DNA of 64,000 bases from Salipiger abyssi (GTDB lineage: Bacteria > Pseudomonadota > Alphaproteobacteria > Rhodobacterales > Rhodobacteraceae): the NCBI RefSeq assembly GCF_017311415.1, contig NZ_JAEKIS010000002.1:124001-188000 (forward strand), given 5' to 3'. Under the pieces are notes generated by a model, which was not told the DNA's origin, did no database searches, and saw only the letters and a program-made list of their open reading frames with translations. The position numbers and the translations under genes are program-made. Numbering within the stretch: the stretch's first letter is position 1; each line of letters starts with the position of its first letter. This document shows, piece by piece, positions 1-8,590 of this stretch.

Positions 1-107
1 ATGGGGCCGGTATAGCCGAGGATGACGCCGATCTTTGCCTCCTGTGCCTGCACGGCCCCGGTTGCAAGCAGCGTTGTGGCGGCGGATGCCAGAAGCCACT
101 TTTTCAT
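1..107 (-). CDS. ABC transporter periplasmic substrate-binding protein, N-terminal fragment
   Basis: Partial gene running off the left edge. The visible 35 residues begin MKKWLLASAATTLLATG, a lysine-started hydrophobic signal peptide ending near AVQAQ, followed by AKIGVILGYTGP. That IGVILxxTGP start is typical of branched-chain amino acid/amide-type (LivJ-like) solute-binding proteins, so the mature protein probably binds a small substrate in the periplasm for an ABC importer lying outside the window. A GGGAGAA ribosome site lies just upstream of the ATG. The substrate cannot be told from this fragment. It is divergent from the sugar dehydrogenase gene. Confidence 0.75.
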   Translation of the reverse strand, partial: MKKWLLASAATTLLATGAVQAQEAKIGVILGYTGP

Positions 108-279
108 AACAGGTTCTCCCTTGCTGGAACGCGTTGTCCTGCGCGGAGCCTATGATCGGCATCGCAAAAAGAAAAGAGTGCAGACGCGTGGTTGCCGCTG
201 CGGCGTGCGGGCCTCTTTGGCTTGTCCCACAGGGCTTAGGCCCCATATCTGCGGGACAAACGTGAGACAGGAGACGACG

Positions 280-1368
280 ATGCGCCAGAGCCTTTTCGCC
301 ACCCTCATCGCGCTTGCGCCCGCGGCACCGGCGCTGGCCCAGGATATCGACAGCAGCCTCGGTGCGCTTCAGGTGGCCCCCGTGATGCAGGGGCTGAACG
401 CGCCATGGAGCTTCGGTTTCCTGCCCGGCGGCGCCGTTTTGATCACCGAGCGCGGCGGACGGCTGCTTGCGGCGACACCCGAAGGGGTGAGCGCAGTGTC
501 AGGCCTGCCTGAGGTCTATACGCGCGGTCAGGGCGGGTTGCTCGACGTCCTCGTCCCGCGCGATTTTGCGCAGAACCGGGAGATCTTTCTGAGCTATTCG
601 AAACGCCAGCGCGGCGGCGCCGGTACGGCGGTGCTCAAGGCGCGGCTTTCCGAGGACGGAACGCGGCTGGAAGACACCGAGACGATCTTCGAGATGGCGC
701 CGGGCTCCAGCGGCGGACGGCATTTCGGCTCGCGGCTGGTGGAGGCGCGCGACGGCACGCTCTTTGTCACCATCGGTGAGCGCGGCGACCGGCCGGCCGC
801 GCAGGATCTGTCGCGGCACAACGGCTCGGTGATCCGCATCGCACGGGACGGCACGGTTCCCTCCGACAACCCCTTTGCAGGCCAGTCCGGGGCGCAGCCG
901 GAAATCTGGTCCTACGGTCACCGCAACCCGCAGGGCGCGGCGCTCGACGCGCAGGGGCAGCTCTGGGTGGCCGAGCACGGCGCCAAGGGCGGCGACGAGG
1001 TGAACCGGATCGAGAAGGGCGCCAATTACGGCTGGCCGGTGATCTCTTACGGGCGGCACTACTCGGGCGCTAAGATCGGCGAGGGCACGGAAAAACCCGG
1101 GATGGAGCAGCCGGTCTTTTACTGGGATCCCTCGATCGCACCCTCGGACATCAGCTTCCTTGCGGGCGGCGCCTGGGACGGCGACCTGCTCGTGGGCTCG
1201 CTCAAGTTCGACTACATCTCGCGGCTCTCGGGCACGCCTCTGCGCGAGGTCGAGAGGCTGGAGTCCGAGGCAACGCTGCGGGTGCGCGACGTGGATCAGG
1301 GGCCGGACGGGCAGATCTGGTTTCTCAGCGAGGTCAACGGCACGCTGTATCGCGCAACGATTCCGTGA
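280..1368 (+). CDS. PQQ-dependent sugar dehydrogenase (YliI/GSDH family), secreted
   Basis: 362 aa soluble aldose sugar dehydrogenase-type beta-propeller. A signal peptide (MRQSLFATLIALAPAAPALAQ) precedes a GSDH domain over nearly the whole length. Family landmarks include NAPWSFGFLPGG near the start, GGRHFGSRL, TIGERGD, SYGHRNPQG, WVAEHGAKGGDEVN and NYGWPVISYG. These enzymes oxidise sugars or related alcohols in the periplasm with PQQ, passing electrons to the respiratory chain; the substrate is not predictable here. The ATG at 280 follows ACAGGAGACG and gives a clean signal peptide. An upstream in-frame extension to position 22 lacks both and overlaps the divergent promoter region, so it was not used. 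Monocistronic. Confidence 0.9.
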   Translation: MRQSLFATLIALAPAAPALAQDIDSSLGALQVAPVMQGLNAPWSFGFLPGGAVLITERGGRLLAATPEGVSAVSGLPEVYTRGQGGLLDVLVPRDFAQNREIFLSYSKRQRGGAGTAVLKARLSEDGTRLEDTETIFEMAPGSSGGRHFGSRLVEARDGTLFVTIGERGDRPAAQDLSRHNGSVIRIARDGTVPSDNPFAGQSGAQPEIWSYGHRNPQGAALDAQGQLWVAEHGAKGGDEVNRIEKGANYGWPVISYGRHYSGAKIGEGTEKPGMEQPVFYWDPSIAPSDISFLAGGAWDGDLLVGSLKFDYISRLSGTPLREVERLESEATLRVRDVDQGPDGQIWFLSEVNGTLYRATIP

Positions 1369-1473
1369 TATTTTATTGCAATATTATCAGCCTATTGTAT
1401 CAGAGAGCTCACATACGACACAAAGTGTAAAGCGAGGATCAAAGACGCTTCGATAAAACATTCAAATACCTTA

Positions 1474-2484
1474 CTAAGTATCTGATTTAATATCTTTTCC
1501 CGCCTGGGAGCCGCGCTCCCGATAGGGCGTCGTCTGATAATGCGCGCGATAGCATTTCGAGAAATGCGAGGGGCTGGCGAAGCCACAGGCCAGCGCCACG
1601 TTGATCACGCTCATATCGGTCTGCATCAGCAGGTTGCGCGCCTTTTGCAGCCGCAGCTCCATGTAATAGCGCTTGGGCGAGCGGGTGAGATAGCGGCGGA
1701 ACAGCCGCTCTAGCTGCCGGGTCGACATGCCGACCTCCTTGGCCAGCAGCGCCGGCGAGATCGGCTCCTCGATATTGGCCTCCATCATCTTGATGACCTG
1801 CGCCAGCTTGGGGTGGCGCACGCCGATGCGGGTGGGGGTCGAAAGCCGCTGCGTGTCCTGGTCGGTACGGATCGCTGAATAGATCAGCTGGTCCGCCACC
1901 GCATTGGCAACCTCTTCGCCGTGATCGTCGGCGATGAGTTTCAGCATCAGGTCGATGGAGGCGGTGCCGCCGGCGGTCGACAGCCGGTTGCCATCGACCA
2001 CAAAGACCGACTTTGTCAGCGTGACCTCGGTGAACTCCTCCTCGAAACTGTCCTGGTTTTCCCAGTGGATGGTGGCGCGCTTGCCGTCGAGCAGCCCGGC
2101 CTGAGCCAGTGTCCAGCTTGCGGTACAGAGCCCGCCCATCATCAGCCCGCGCCGCGCCTCGCGCCGCAGCCAGTTCATCAGCCGCTTGGTGGTGGCGCCC
2201 GCCACGTTGATGCCGCCGCAGACCAATACCACGTCGTCACGAGTCAGCTCTGGCAGATCGCCGTCGAGTTTGAACTCAGTGCCGGCGGAACAGCGCATCA
2301 TACCGCCGCCATCGCCGGTCAGCATCCAGTCATAGACCTGCGCCCCGGCCATGCGGTTGGCGATGCGCAGTGCCTCCAGCGCGGCGGCGAAACTCAACAG
2401 GGTAAAGTCCGGCAGCAGGACAAAGACAAAACGGCGGGGGCCGGCTTGCGGGCCCCCATCGACGGCATTGCGCGGCACCGGCAT
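1474..2484 (-). CDS. GlxA family transcriptional regulator (DJ-1/PfpI domain plus AraC HTH)
   Basis: 336 aa regulator. The N-terminal half (about residues 15-185) is a class I glutamine-amidotransferase-like DJ-1/PfpI domain, with [18 protein letters not shown] around the nucleophile-elbow position and [10 protein letters not shown] downstream. The C-terminal part (about 225-325) is a double helix-turn-helix AraC domain ([15 protein letters not shown] and [17 protein letters not shown]). Relatives include regulators of glycine betaine, carnitine and arginine catabolism; the effector is unknown here. The ATG at 2484 is preceded by GAGG at good spacing; an ATG four codons earlier (2496) is possible. 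It is divergent from the DAHP synthase gene with under 200 bp between them, but nothing shows that it controls that gene. Confidence 0.88.
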   Translation of the reverse strand: MPVPRNAVDGGPQAGPRRFVFVLLPDFTLLSFAAALEALRIANRMAGAQVYDWMLTGDGGGMMRCSAGTEFKLDGDLPELTRDDVVLVCGGINVAGATTKRLMNWLRREARRGLMMGGLCTASWTLAQAGLLDGKRATIHWENQDSFEEEFTEVTLTKSVFVVDGNRLSTAGGTASIDLMLKLIADDHGEEVANAVADQLIYSAIRTDQDTQRLSTPTRIGVRHPKLAQVIKMMEANIEEPISPALLAKEVGMSTRQLERLFRRYLTRSPKRYYMELRLQKARNLLMQTDMSVINVALACGFASPSHFSKCYRAHYQTTPYRERGSQAGKDIKSDT

Positions 2485-2680
2485 TCCAGACCTCATAAGA
2501 CACGAGTTTCGTCAATTGTTCCAAGGCTCTCGCCCATGTTTCGCTATGGACGATCCTACCAGAAGGGCAGAGATGGCGGAAAGCGTCAAGAGAGGTCGTT
2601 TATTTCCTATGGCCATGCGCGCGCGTGTTCTGTATACGCGCAAGACGTTTTCGCTAACGGACAATGTCTGGGAGAGAGCC

Positions 2681-4054
2681 ATGAGCGAGTGGAGCAAATC
2701 GAGCTGGAGAACCCTGCCGCGGATCCAGATGCCTGATTACGAGGATCAGGCCGAGCTGGCATCTGTCGAGGCGCAGCTTTCGAAATATCCGCCGCTGGTG
2801 TTTGCAGGCGAGGTGCGGCGCCTCCGCGACGAGCTTGGCAAGGCATCGCGCGGCGAAGCCTTTCTGTTGCAGGGCGGCGACTGTGCCGAAGCCTTCGAAC
2901 AGTTTTCCGCCAACGGGATCCGCGACACCTTCAAGGTGATGCTGCAAATGGCAATGGTGCTGACATATGGCGCCAAGGTGCCGGTGGTGAAGGTGGGTCG
3001 CATGGCCGGCCAGTTCGCCAAGCCGCGCTCCGCCCCCACCGAGACGGTGGACGGCGTCGAGCTGCCGAGCTTTCGCGGCGACATCATCAACGAGCTGGCC
3101 TTCACCCCCGAAGGTCGCCAGCCGAACCCTCAGAAGATGTTGCAGGCCTACACTCAGGCGGCGGCAACCCTGAACCTGATCCGCGCCTTCTCGACCGGCG
3201 GCTATGCGGATGTACATCAGGTGCACCAGTGGACGCTGGGCTTTACCGAGGGCGAAAAGGCCGCGCGCTACCGCGACATGGCCAACCGGATCTCGGACAC
3301 GCTGGACTTCATGAAAGCGGCGGGTGTCGATTCCAACCGCTCGGCGGCGCTGCATCAGGTGAATTTCTACACCTCGCACGAGGCGCTGCTGCTGGAATAC
3401 GAAGAGGCGCTGACCCGCGTCGACTCGACCTCGGGCAAGTGGCTGGCAGGCTCCGGACACATGATCTGGATCGGCGACCGCACGCGGCAGCCGGACGGCG
3501 CCCATGTCGATTATGCGCGCGGCGTGATGAACCCGATCGGCCTGAAATGCGGCCCTTCGATGACTGCCGAAGACCTCAAGGTGCTGATGGCCAAGCTGAA
3601 CCCGCTGAACGATCCGGGCCGGCTGACGCTGATCGCCCGCTTCGGCGCTGGCAAGGCCGGCGAGCATCTGCCGCGTCTCATCGAGACGGTGCGCAGCGAG
3701 GGTGCCAATGTGCTCTGGGTTTGCGATCCGATGCATGGCAATACGATCAAATCGGCCTCGGGTTACAAGACCCGGCCCTTTGACGCGGTGCTGCGCGAGG
3801 TGCGCGAGTTCTTTGCCGTTCACAAGGAATACGGCACGATCCCCGGCGGTGTGCATTTCGAGATGACCGGCGACGACGTCACCGAATGCACCGGCGGCAT
3901 GCGCGCGGTGACCGACGAAAACCTGTCGGACCGCTATCACACCGCCTGCGACCCGCGCCTGAACGCGTCGCAATCGCTGGAGCTGGCCTTCCTCGTCGCC
4001 GAAGAGCTGACCGCGCTGCGCGAGCGGCACCCGGCGGCAGTGGCTGCGGTCTGA
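2681..4054 (+). CDS. class II 3-deoxy-7-phosphoheptulonate (DAHP) synthase
   Basis: 457 aa, the usual length of plant/actinobacterial-type class II DAHP synthases, which condense phosphoenolpyruvate and erythrose-4-phosphate in the first step of the shikimate pathway (cytosol). Recognisable blocks: W(S)[15 protein letters not shown] at the N-terminus, [24 protein letters not shown] (metal cysteine), [58 protein letters not shown] and [15 protein letters not shown]. The ATG at 2681 follows GGGAGAGAGCC; longer in-frame upstream sequence has no family resemblance. The other shikimate gene in the window (aroQ, 25.6 kb) is unlinked. Followed by a strong terminator. Confidence 0.95.
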   Translation: MSEWSKSSWRTLPRIQMPDYEDQAELASVEAQLSKYPPLVFAGEVRRLRDELGKASRGEAFLLQGGDCAEAFEQFSANGIRDTFKVMLQMAMVLTYGAKVPVVKVGRMAGQFAKPRSAPTETVDGVELPSFRGDIINELAFTPEGRQPNPQKMLQAYTQAAATLNLIRAFSTGGYADVHQVHQWTLGFTEGEKAARYRDMANRISDTLDFMKAAGVDSNRSAALHQVNFYTSHEALLLEYEEALTRVDSTSGKWLAGSGHMIWIGDRTRQPDGAHVDYARGVMNPIGLKCGPSMTAEDLKVLMAKLNPLNDPGRLTLIARFGAGKAGEHLPRLIETVRSEGANVLWVCDPMHGNTIKSASGYKTRPFDAVLREVREFFAVHKEYGTIPGGVHFEMTGDDVTECTGGMRAVTDENLSDRYHTACDPRLNASQSLELAFLVAEELTALRERHPAAVAAV

Positions 4055-4072
4055 TTTGCGAAGACACGAACA

Positions 4073-4110
4073 GAAAACGGCCGCCGGAGGTCGGGCGGCC
4101 GTTTTCTTTT
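4073..4110 (+). terminator. intrinsic terminator of the DAHP synthase gene
   Basis: A perfect 13-bp inverted repeat (GAAAACGGCCGCC and its complement, 8-nt loop) followed by CTTTT. The A-run on the 5' arm means it can also act on the opposite strand, ending the converging GNAT gene. Confidence 0.85.
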
Positions 4111-4114
4111 GCGC

Positions 4115-4594
4115 TCAGGCGGTGTCGAGACGAAATTTCAGGAAGGTCTCGCCGTCATAGGCGATCTCGCCCAGACGCATCGCGCCCAACCGTGCCAGTC
4201 CGCCGAGATGGCGCCGCGACGGCGGCAGCAGGAAGGTGACATAGGGAATACGCGGATCGGCGCGGGCGAAATCGAGCGCCTGGCGGGTGACCCGCGCGCC
4301 GAGGCCAAAACGCTCCGGTGCCAGCACCAGACCGTAGTCCCATTCGGTGCCCTCTTTCTGGAATCCGCCCCAGCCGACATATTTGCCGCCGTGCAGGATG
4401 GCCCAGTGACCGAGACCGTCGCGCGCCCAATACGCCTCCTTGGCCCGCACAAATCCGGCGCAGCTGTCGTCGGTCCATGGCGTGCGTCCCAGAAGCGGCA
4501 TGTGCTCGGCGAGCCGCGGGTCGGACATATGCGCGTTGATGCGCTCGGGCGCGATGTCGGTGAGCCGGGCAAAGGCGATTTCGGGGCAGGACAT
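4115..4594 (-). CDS. GNAT family N-acetyltransferase
   Basis: 159 aa, the size of a single GNAT domain of the RimJ/L-like type. Visible are the N-terminal substrate-side region, WAILHGGKYVGWGGF in the central beta strands, and a WDYGLVLAPERFGLGARVTRQALDFA segment whose RFGLGARVT matches the acetyl-CoA pyrophosphate-binding loop. The substrate is unknown. The ATG at 4594 follows ACAGG at proper spacing; a TTG two codons upstream is the only longer option. It ends converging on the DAHP synthase terminator. It is not next to yjhX, so it should not be read as a YjhQ-type antitoxin. Confidence 0.7.
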   Translation of the reverse strand: MSCPEIAFARLTDIAPERINAHMSDPRLAEHMPLLGRTPWTDDSCAGFVRAKEAYWARDGLGHWAILHGGKYVGWGGFQKEGTEWDYGLVLAPERFGLGARVTRQALDFARADPRIPYVTFLLPPSRRHLGGLARLGAMRLGEIAYDGETFLKFRLDTA

Positions 4595-4713
4595 GGGCAA
4601 CCTGTCGGAAAGGGTATCTGCCCCTGCTTATAGGCTGTCGCAAAGAAGGGTCAGCGGCGAAAATCGCCGACTGACAGAGGTTTGATCGCTCGGTGAGAGA
4701 CGCCGTTGCGTTC

Positions 4714-6231
4714 TCAGGCCGTCTCGACCTGAGGTGCTTCCTCAGAGGCGGCCCCGAAATCCTTGGGCGAGAGCAGGGCGAGCTGATCCTCGGCCCAGTG
4801 CCGCGTGTCGCGCTTGGCCACCGAGGCGTTCAGAAGCTCCATGCGGGCGCGGCGCTCGTCCTCGGGCATGTCCAGCGCCATGTCGATAGCAAAATCCATC
4901 GCGCGGGAGGAGAACGGATTGGTCAGCACGGCGGCACCGAGCTCGACCGCGGCACCGGCGAATTCCGACAGCACCAGTACGCCATCGCCATCCTTGCGCG
5001 CGGCAACATATTCCTTGCAGACCAGGTTCATGCCGTCGGCCAGCGGCGTGATCCAGGCGACATCGGCCACCTGATACCAAGCGACCAACTCTTCGAAGGG
5101 GATGGCGCGGGAAATCAGCGCGACGGGCTGGAAGGTGAAGCTGCCGAAGCGGCCATTGATGCGACCCGCAATCTCTTCCAGCTCTTTCTGGATCGGCTCA
5201 TAGACCGTCATATTCCGGTTGGCGGGCACCGAGACATGCAGCAGCCGGACCTGACCGCGCAGCTCGGGCCGGCGTTCCAGCAGCCGCTCGAAGGCCAGGA
5301 GCTGGTGGGCACCGCCTTTGGTGTAATCGGTGCGCCCCACAGAGAGCAGCACGCGGGTGTGGCCGATCTCCGAGCGGAAGCGCGCGGCCAGCTTGTCGGT
5401 CTCCTCCGAAGCGGCAAGGCTTTTGATATAGTCCACATCCACGCCCACCGGGGTTACCCCGAGCTGCACCACATGATCCTCTACATGGATCTCCGTCGGG
5501 GTGGTGCGGTCGGAAAGCGCCGAGCCTTCGGACATCATGTCGTCCTCGACCTTGATGCGGGGCACATTGCCCACATCCCGCAACGAGCGCACGCAGGAGA
5601 TGAAATTCGACGCATAGCGCGGAATGTGGAAGCCCACCACATCTGCGGCCAGCAGCGATTCGATGATCTCGCCGCGCCAGGGCAGCACATTGAACATGTC
5701 GGCAGCCGGGAAGGGCGTATGATGATAGAAGGAGATGCGCAGATCCGGGCGCATCTGGCGCAGATAACCCGGCACCAGCCACAGATTGTAATCATGCACC
5801 CAGACGCTGGCGCCCTGCGCGGCCTCGGCGGCGGCGGCCTCGGCAAAGGCCCAGTTGACCTCCTTGAAGGTCGGCCAGTCGACCGGATCGTAGTTATATT
5901 TTTCCTTGAACCCGTGCAGGATCGGCCAGAACGCCTCTTTCGAGGTGACGTGGTAGAAGCTCTTTACCTGCGATGCGGTCAGCGGCAGACGCGAGACGGT
6001 GTATTTCCCAAAGGGATCCTCGATCTCGATCACCCGCTCGAAGCCGGGATCGGAGGGATCTTCGGCCTCTTTCCAGGCCACCCAGGCGGCATTCTCGACC
6101 TTGCCGAAAAAGCTCTTCAGCGTCGGAACGATGCCGTTCGGGCTCTTGTTGGCGACATATTCGATTTTACCGTCAACCTCGACCTCGTCGTAAGGCTGAC
6201 GGTGGTAGACGATCACCAGATCGCTGGACAT
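4714..6231 (-). CDS. ggpS: glucosylglycerol-phosphate synthase (GT20 family)
   Basis: 505 aa GT20 glycosyltransferase, predicted to join ADP-glucose and sn-glycerol-3-phosphate to form glucosylglycerol-phosphate in the cytosol. The start LVIVYHRQPYDEV, the SPNGIVPTLKSFF and WVAWK blocks, FYHVTSKEAFWPILH, WVHDYNLWLVP, FYHHTPFPAADMFN, GFHIPRYASNF and ADGMNLVCKEYVAA follow cyanobacterial GgpS much more closely than OtsA trehalose-phosphate synthase, which lacks the YHRxPYDEV start. The sugar-phosphate-binding RTDYTKGG is present. It is the last gene of a tight minus-strand operon with a HAD phosphatase (3 bp upstream) and gpsA, which supply dephosphorylation and the glycerol-3-phosphate acceptor. 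That context supports the GgpS reading; OtsA-type activity is the main alternative. Confidence 0.88.
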   Translation of the reverse strand: MSSDLVIVYHRQPYDEVEVDGKIEYVANKSPNGIVPTLKSFFGKVENAAWVAWKEAEDPSDPGFERVIEIEDPFGKYTVSRLPLTASQVKSFYHVTSKEAFWPILHGFKEKYNYDPVDWPTFKEVNWAFAEAAAAEAAQGASVWVHDYNLWLVPGYLRQMRPDLRISFYHHTPFPAADMFNVLPWRGEIIESLLAADVVGFHIPRYASNFISCVRSLRDVGNVPRIKVEDDMMSEGSALSDRTTPTEIHVEDHVVQLGVTPVGVDVDYIKSLAASEETDKLAARFRSEIGHTRVLLSVGRTDYTKGGAHQLLAFERLLERRPELRGQVRLLHVSVPANRNMTVYEPIQKELEEIAGRINGRFGSFTFQPVALISRAIPFEELVAWYQVADVAWITPLADGMNLVCKEYVAARKDGDGVLVLSEFAGAAVELGAAVLTNPFSSRAMDFAIDMALDMPEDERRARMELLNASVAKRDTRHWAEDQLALLSPKDFGAASEEAPQVETA

Positions 6232-6234
6232 GGC

Positions 6235-7011
6235 TCACACTCCTTTCGGGAGGGGATGCAGGTTGAAGGCCTCGACCGCCTCCAGAATGCCCGCCGCGCC
6301 GATGGCCTCGGCAGTGTGGACATGAGGCAGGTTCGACACCTGATCGAGAAGCTCCTGCTCGGCGCCGCCGACGGCGACAGCCTGGAGCCCGCATTGCAGC
6401 ATCGACAGATCGTTGAGCGTGTCGCCCGCCGCCAGCACGCGGCCTTCCTCGATGCCGAGATGTTTGACGAGCCGACGCAGCGACGGCCCTTTAGAGATCC
6501 CGCGCGGCAGCACGTCGAAATAGCGGTTGTCCGAGACCAGCGGGTCATGACCCATCTCGCGCACGATATCATGCGCGCTGTCGTCGAATGCCGCATGATC
6601 GAGATCGTAGCTCACCCGATAGCGGAAATCCGTCGGTTGCAGCGTCAGGCCGGGGTGACCGTGCAGCGTTTCGCGCACCTTGTCACCGGCATCGCCCCAG
6701 GTCTCGGCGATCTCTACCTCCAGAGGTTCGATGGGGTGGATCTTGCCGTCTTCGACACGGGCGATGGTGGTGCCCACATCGCCCACCACATATTCCGGCC
6801 AGGGCACACCCCCGTCACAGAGCTCGCCGATGAATTTCGGATCGCGGCCGGTGACGAAGATCAGCCCGATCGTATCGCGGTTGGCTTCGATCCAGTCATA
6901 GAGACGCGCGCGATCCTCTTCGGAACCGCCCAGAAAGGTGCCGTCGAGATCGGTGGCCAGCACGAAACGGCAGCCGGCGATGTCGCGGTTATGGGGATGA
7001 TCGAAGCTCAT
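6235..7011 (-). CDS. HAD-IIB phosphatase, probable glucosylglycerol-3-phosphatase
   Basis: 258 aa HAD superfamily subclass IIB (sucrose-phosphatase/MPG-phosphatase-like). Motif I is FVLATDLDGTFLGG, motif II the LIFVTGRDPKF threonine, motif III a lysine in ISKGPSLRRLVKHLGI, and motif IV AAGDTLNDLSML. It sits between gpsA (ATGA overlap at 7008-7011, so translation is coupled) and ggpS (3 bp gap), so the likely substrate is glucosylglycerol-phosphate, released as the osmolyte glucosylglycerol. This assignment rests on context; the sequence alone says only sugar-phosphate phosphatase. The ATG at 7011 was chosen because it starts just before the HAD domain and gives the coupling overlap. Confidence 0.8.
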   Translation of the reverse strand: MSFDHPHNRDIAGCRFVLATDLDGTFLGGSEEDRARLYDWIEANRDTIGLIFVTGRDPKFIGELCDGGVPWPEYVVGDVGTTIARVEDGKIHPIEPLEVEIAETWGDAGDKVRETLHGHPGLTLQPTDFRYRVSYDLDHAAFDDSAHDIVREMGHDPLVSDNRYFDVLPRGISKGPSLRRLVKHLGIEEGRVLAAGDTLNDLSMLQCGLQAVAVGGAEQELLDQVSNLPHVHTAEAIGAAGILEAVEAFNLHPLPKGV

Positions 7012-8141
7012 GCGGGGTCTCCCTGATGCGGGTGAAGCGTGATGTCGAGCGCGCGCGGTTCGCCCTCGATGGGGCGCATCCACAGTTTCTGGAAGGTCTC
7101 GGTGAGCGGCGCACCTTCGTGCAGGATCGCGTGCACCGCCTCGCAGATCGGCATCTCGACGCCGACGCGGCGCGCCAGATCGACCACCGAGACCGCGTTG
7201 ACCTCGCCCTCGACCACAGTGGGCTTGCCGTCGAAACAGGACTCGCGCGGGATGCCCTGGCCGAGCTGTGTGCCCAGCGACATGTTGCGCGAGGTGGTGG
7301 AGGAGCAGGTCAGCGTCAGATCGCCGGCACCGGCGAGGCCGGTAACGGTCTCGCGCTTGCCGCCGAGCGCCTCGGCCAATGCCTTCATCTCGTCCATGCC
7401 GCGGGTGATCAGCGCCGCGCGGGTGTTCTCGGCAAAGCCGGCGCCGGTCATCATGCCGCAGGCGATGGCGATCACGTTCTTAACCGCGCCGCCGACCTCG
7501 ACCCCGATCAGATCGTCGGAGACATAGGGGCGGAAGGCCTGGGTCTGCATGGTCAGCGCCAACCGCGCCGCCGGTGCGCTTTCAGGCGCGATGCGGTCGT
7601 GATGGCGGAAGGGGAAGGCCACGGTGGCGGCGGTCGGGTGCCCCAGCGCGGTCTCGCGCGCAAAGGTCGGACCGGAGAGCGCGCCGACCGGATGGCCGGG
7701 CAATTCTTCCTCGACAACATGGCTGAGCAGGAACCCGGTGCCGCGCTCGATCCCCTTGCAACAAAGCGCAATCGGAATGCCCTCGGGCAGGTGCGGTTTC
7801 ATCGCCCGTGTCATCTCGCGCAGTGTGTGCGACGGCGTCACCAAAAGCACGGCTTCGGCGCCGTTTAGCGCGGCTGCGAGATCGGAGGTCGGATGCAAAC
7901 CAGCGGGAAGGTCGATGCCGGGCAGATGTTCAGGGTTCTGCCGGGTTTCGGCCATCGCGTCGGCAAGGCTCTGCCTTCGCCCCCAGAGCCAGGTTTCGCA
8001 ACCGGCCGAGGCCGCGACTGCGGCCAGGGCGGTGCCCCAGCTCCCCATGCCGATCACGGCAATCCGAGTATAAGGTTCAGCGCGGCGGGGCGTTTGCCCG
8101 TCGTTGCGCGTGGGCGGGATGTCGACTCTCTGTCCGTCCAT
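7008..8141 (-). CDS. gpsA: NAD(P)-dependent glycerol-3-phosphate dehydrogenase
   Basis: About 377 aa; reduces dihydroxyacetone phosphate to sn-glycerol-3-phosphate. The Rossmann motif IAVIGMGSWGTALA, LLVTPSHTLREM, ALSGPTFARE, the catalytic-lysine block VGGAVKNVIAIACGM and AGAGDLTLTCSSTTSRN are all present. First gene of the gpsA-phosphatase-ggpS operon, so it probably supplies acceptor for glucosylglycerol synthesis rather than, or in addition to, phospholipid synthesis. The N-terminus is uncertain: the ATG at 8141 adds about 25 residues before the usual start, has only a weak ribosome site, and an ATG at 8249 is also in frame. Whether a second housekeeping gpsA exists elsewhere cannot be seen here. 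Confidence 0.92.
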   Translation of the reverse strand: MDGQRVDIPPTRNDGQTPRRAEPYTRIAVIGMGSWGTALAAVAASAGCETWLWGRRQSLADAMAETRQNPEHLPGIDLPAGLHPTSDLAAALNGAEAVLLVTPSHTLREMTRAMKPHLPEGIPIALCCKGIERGTGFLLSHVVEEELPGHPVGALSGPTFARETALGHPTAATVAFPFRHHDRIAPESAPAARLALTMQTQAFRPYVSDDLIGVEVGGAVKNVIAIACGMMTGAGFAENTRAALITRGMDEMKALAEALGGKRETVTGLAGAGDLTLTCSSTTSRNMSLGTQLGQGIPRESCFDGKPTVVEGEVNAVSVVDLARRVGVEMPICEAVHAILHEGAPLTETFQKLWMRPIEGEPRALDITLHPHQGDPA

Positions 8142-8200
8142 AACAATGTGCCAATCTGCCCTTCCTAAGGGCTGCCGGCCAATGTGGCTCACTCCGTGTT

Positions 8201-8218
8201 GTGTTAAGCTAGTAACAC
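8201..8218. promoter_or_regulatory. inverted repeat, candidate operator of the gpsA-ggpS operon
   Basis: GTGTTA-AGCTAG-TAACAC: perfect 6-bp arms around a 6-nt centre, 60 bp upstream of the chosen gpsA start, with a further partial TTACAC copy just beyond. The size suits a dimeric repressor or activator. No regulator can be named. Confidence 0.45.
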
Positions 8219-8234
8219 TTACACTAGGCGTTGA

Positions 8235-8246
8235 GTTCCATGGAAC
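8235..8246. promoter_or_regulatory. 12-bp perfect palindrome upstream of gpsA operon
   Basis: GTTCCATGGAAC, fully self-complementary, 17 bp beyond the GTGTTA/TAACAC site. Two different palindromes close together before an osmolyte operon suggest regulated transcription, but a 12-bp palindrome can also occur by chance. Confidence 0.3.
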
Positions 8247-8590
8247 CAAGATCCTGCGGCAATTTTTCTGCGCCAGCGAGGGCTGGACAAGGTTCGCTTA
8301 AATTTTCAACTTAATTTTCGGCGATCTGCCCTCAATTCAACCGAAATGGATGCAATTTTTACACGAAGTCACGATTTTTTCCGATCATTACCTGCCTACG
8401 GAACAAGCTATTGAAATAACGCATTTTTGTGAATGGGGTAAAGAGAGCGTACTTGACGCCTATTTGGTCAGATTTTGCAGTCTGCGGCGGACCCTAATTT
8501 TGAAATTCGCGAGAAACGGCATAGTCTCTTACGCATATGCCGCACTGCGGCGCTAGCGATCACCGACGATCATGCAAAGGAGAGCCCACC

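Larger units (their letters stand above)
8142..8590. other. divergent regulatory region between gpsA operon and galU
   Basis: About 450 bp, clearly less GC-rich than its surroundings, holding promoters for the osmolyte operon (minus) and galU (plus). Two palindromes lie on the gpsA side (separate entries). On the galU side a TTGACG at 8453-8458 could be a -35 element, but no convincing -10 follows. Short open frames here have no ribosome site or coding character. Confidence 0.6.

Noticed and set aside
22-279. N-terminal extension of the sugar dehydrogenase reading frame
   Set aside because: It would overlap the divergent solute-binding protein gene and remove the signal peptide from the N-terminus; the ATG at 280 has a ribosome site.
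4714-6231. Annotation as trehalose-6-phosphate synthase (OtsA)
   Set aside because: N-terminal and central blocks fit GgpS, and the operon contains gpsA plus a HAD phosphatase; kept only as the alternative.
4693-7026. 777-codon plus-strand open frame opposite ggpS and the phosphatase
   Set aside because: High-GC shadow frame; its translation is histidine/arginine-rich with no fold-like pattern, while the minus strand encodes clear GT20 and HAD proteins.
8350-8556. 68-codon open frame upstream of galU
   Set aside because: No ribosome site, no homology recognised, and it lies in a low-GC regulatory region where chance frames are expected.
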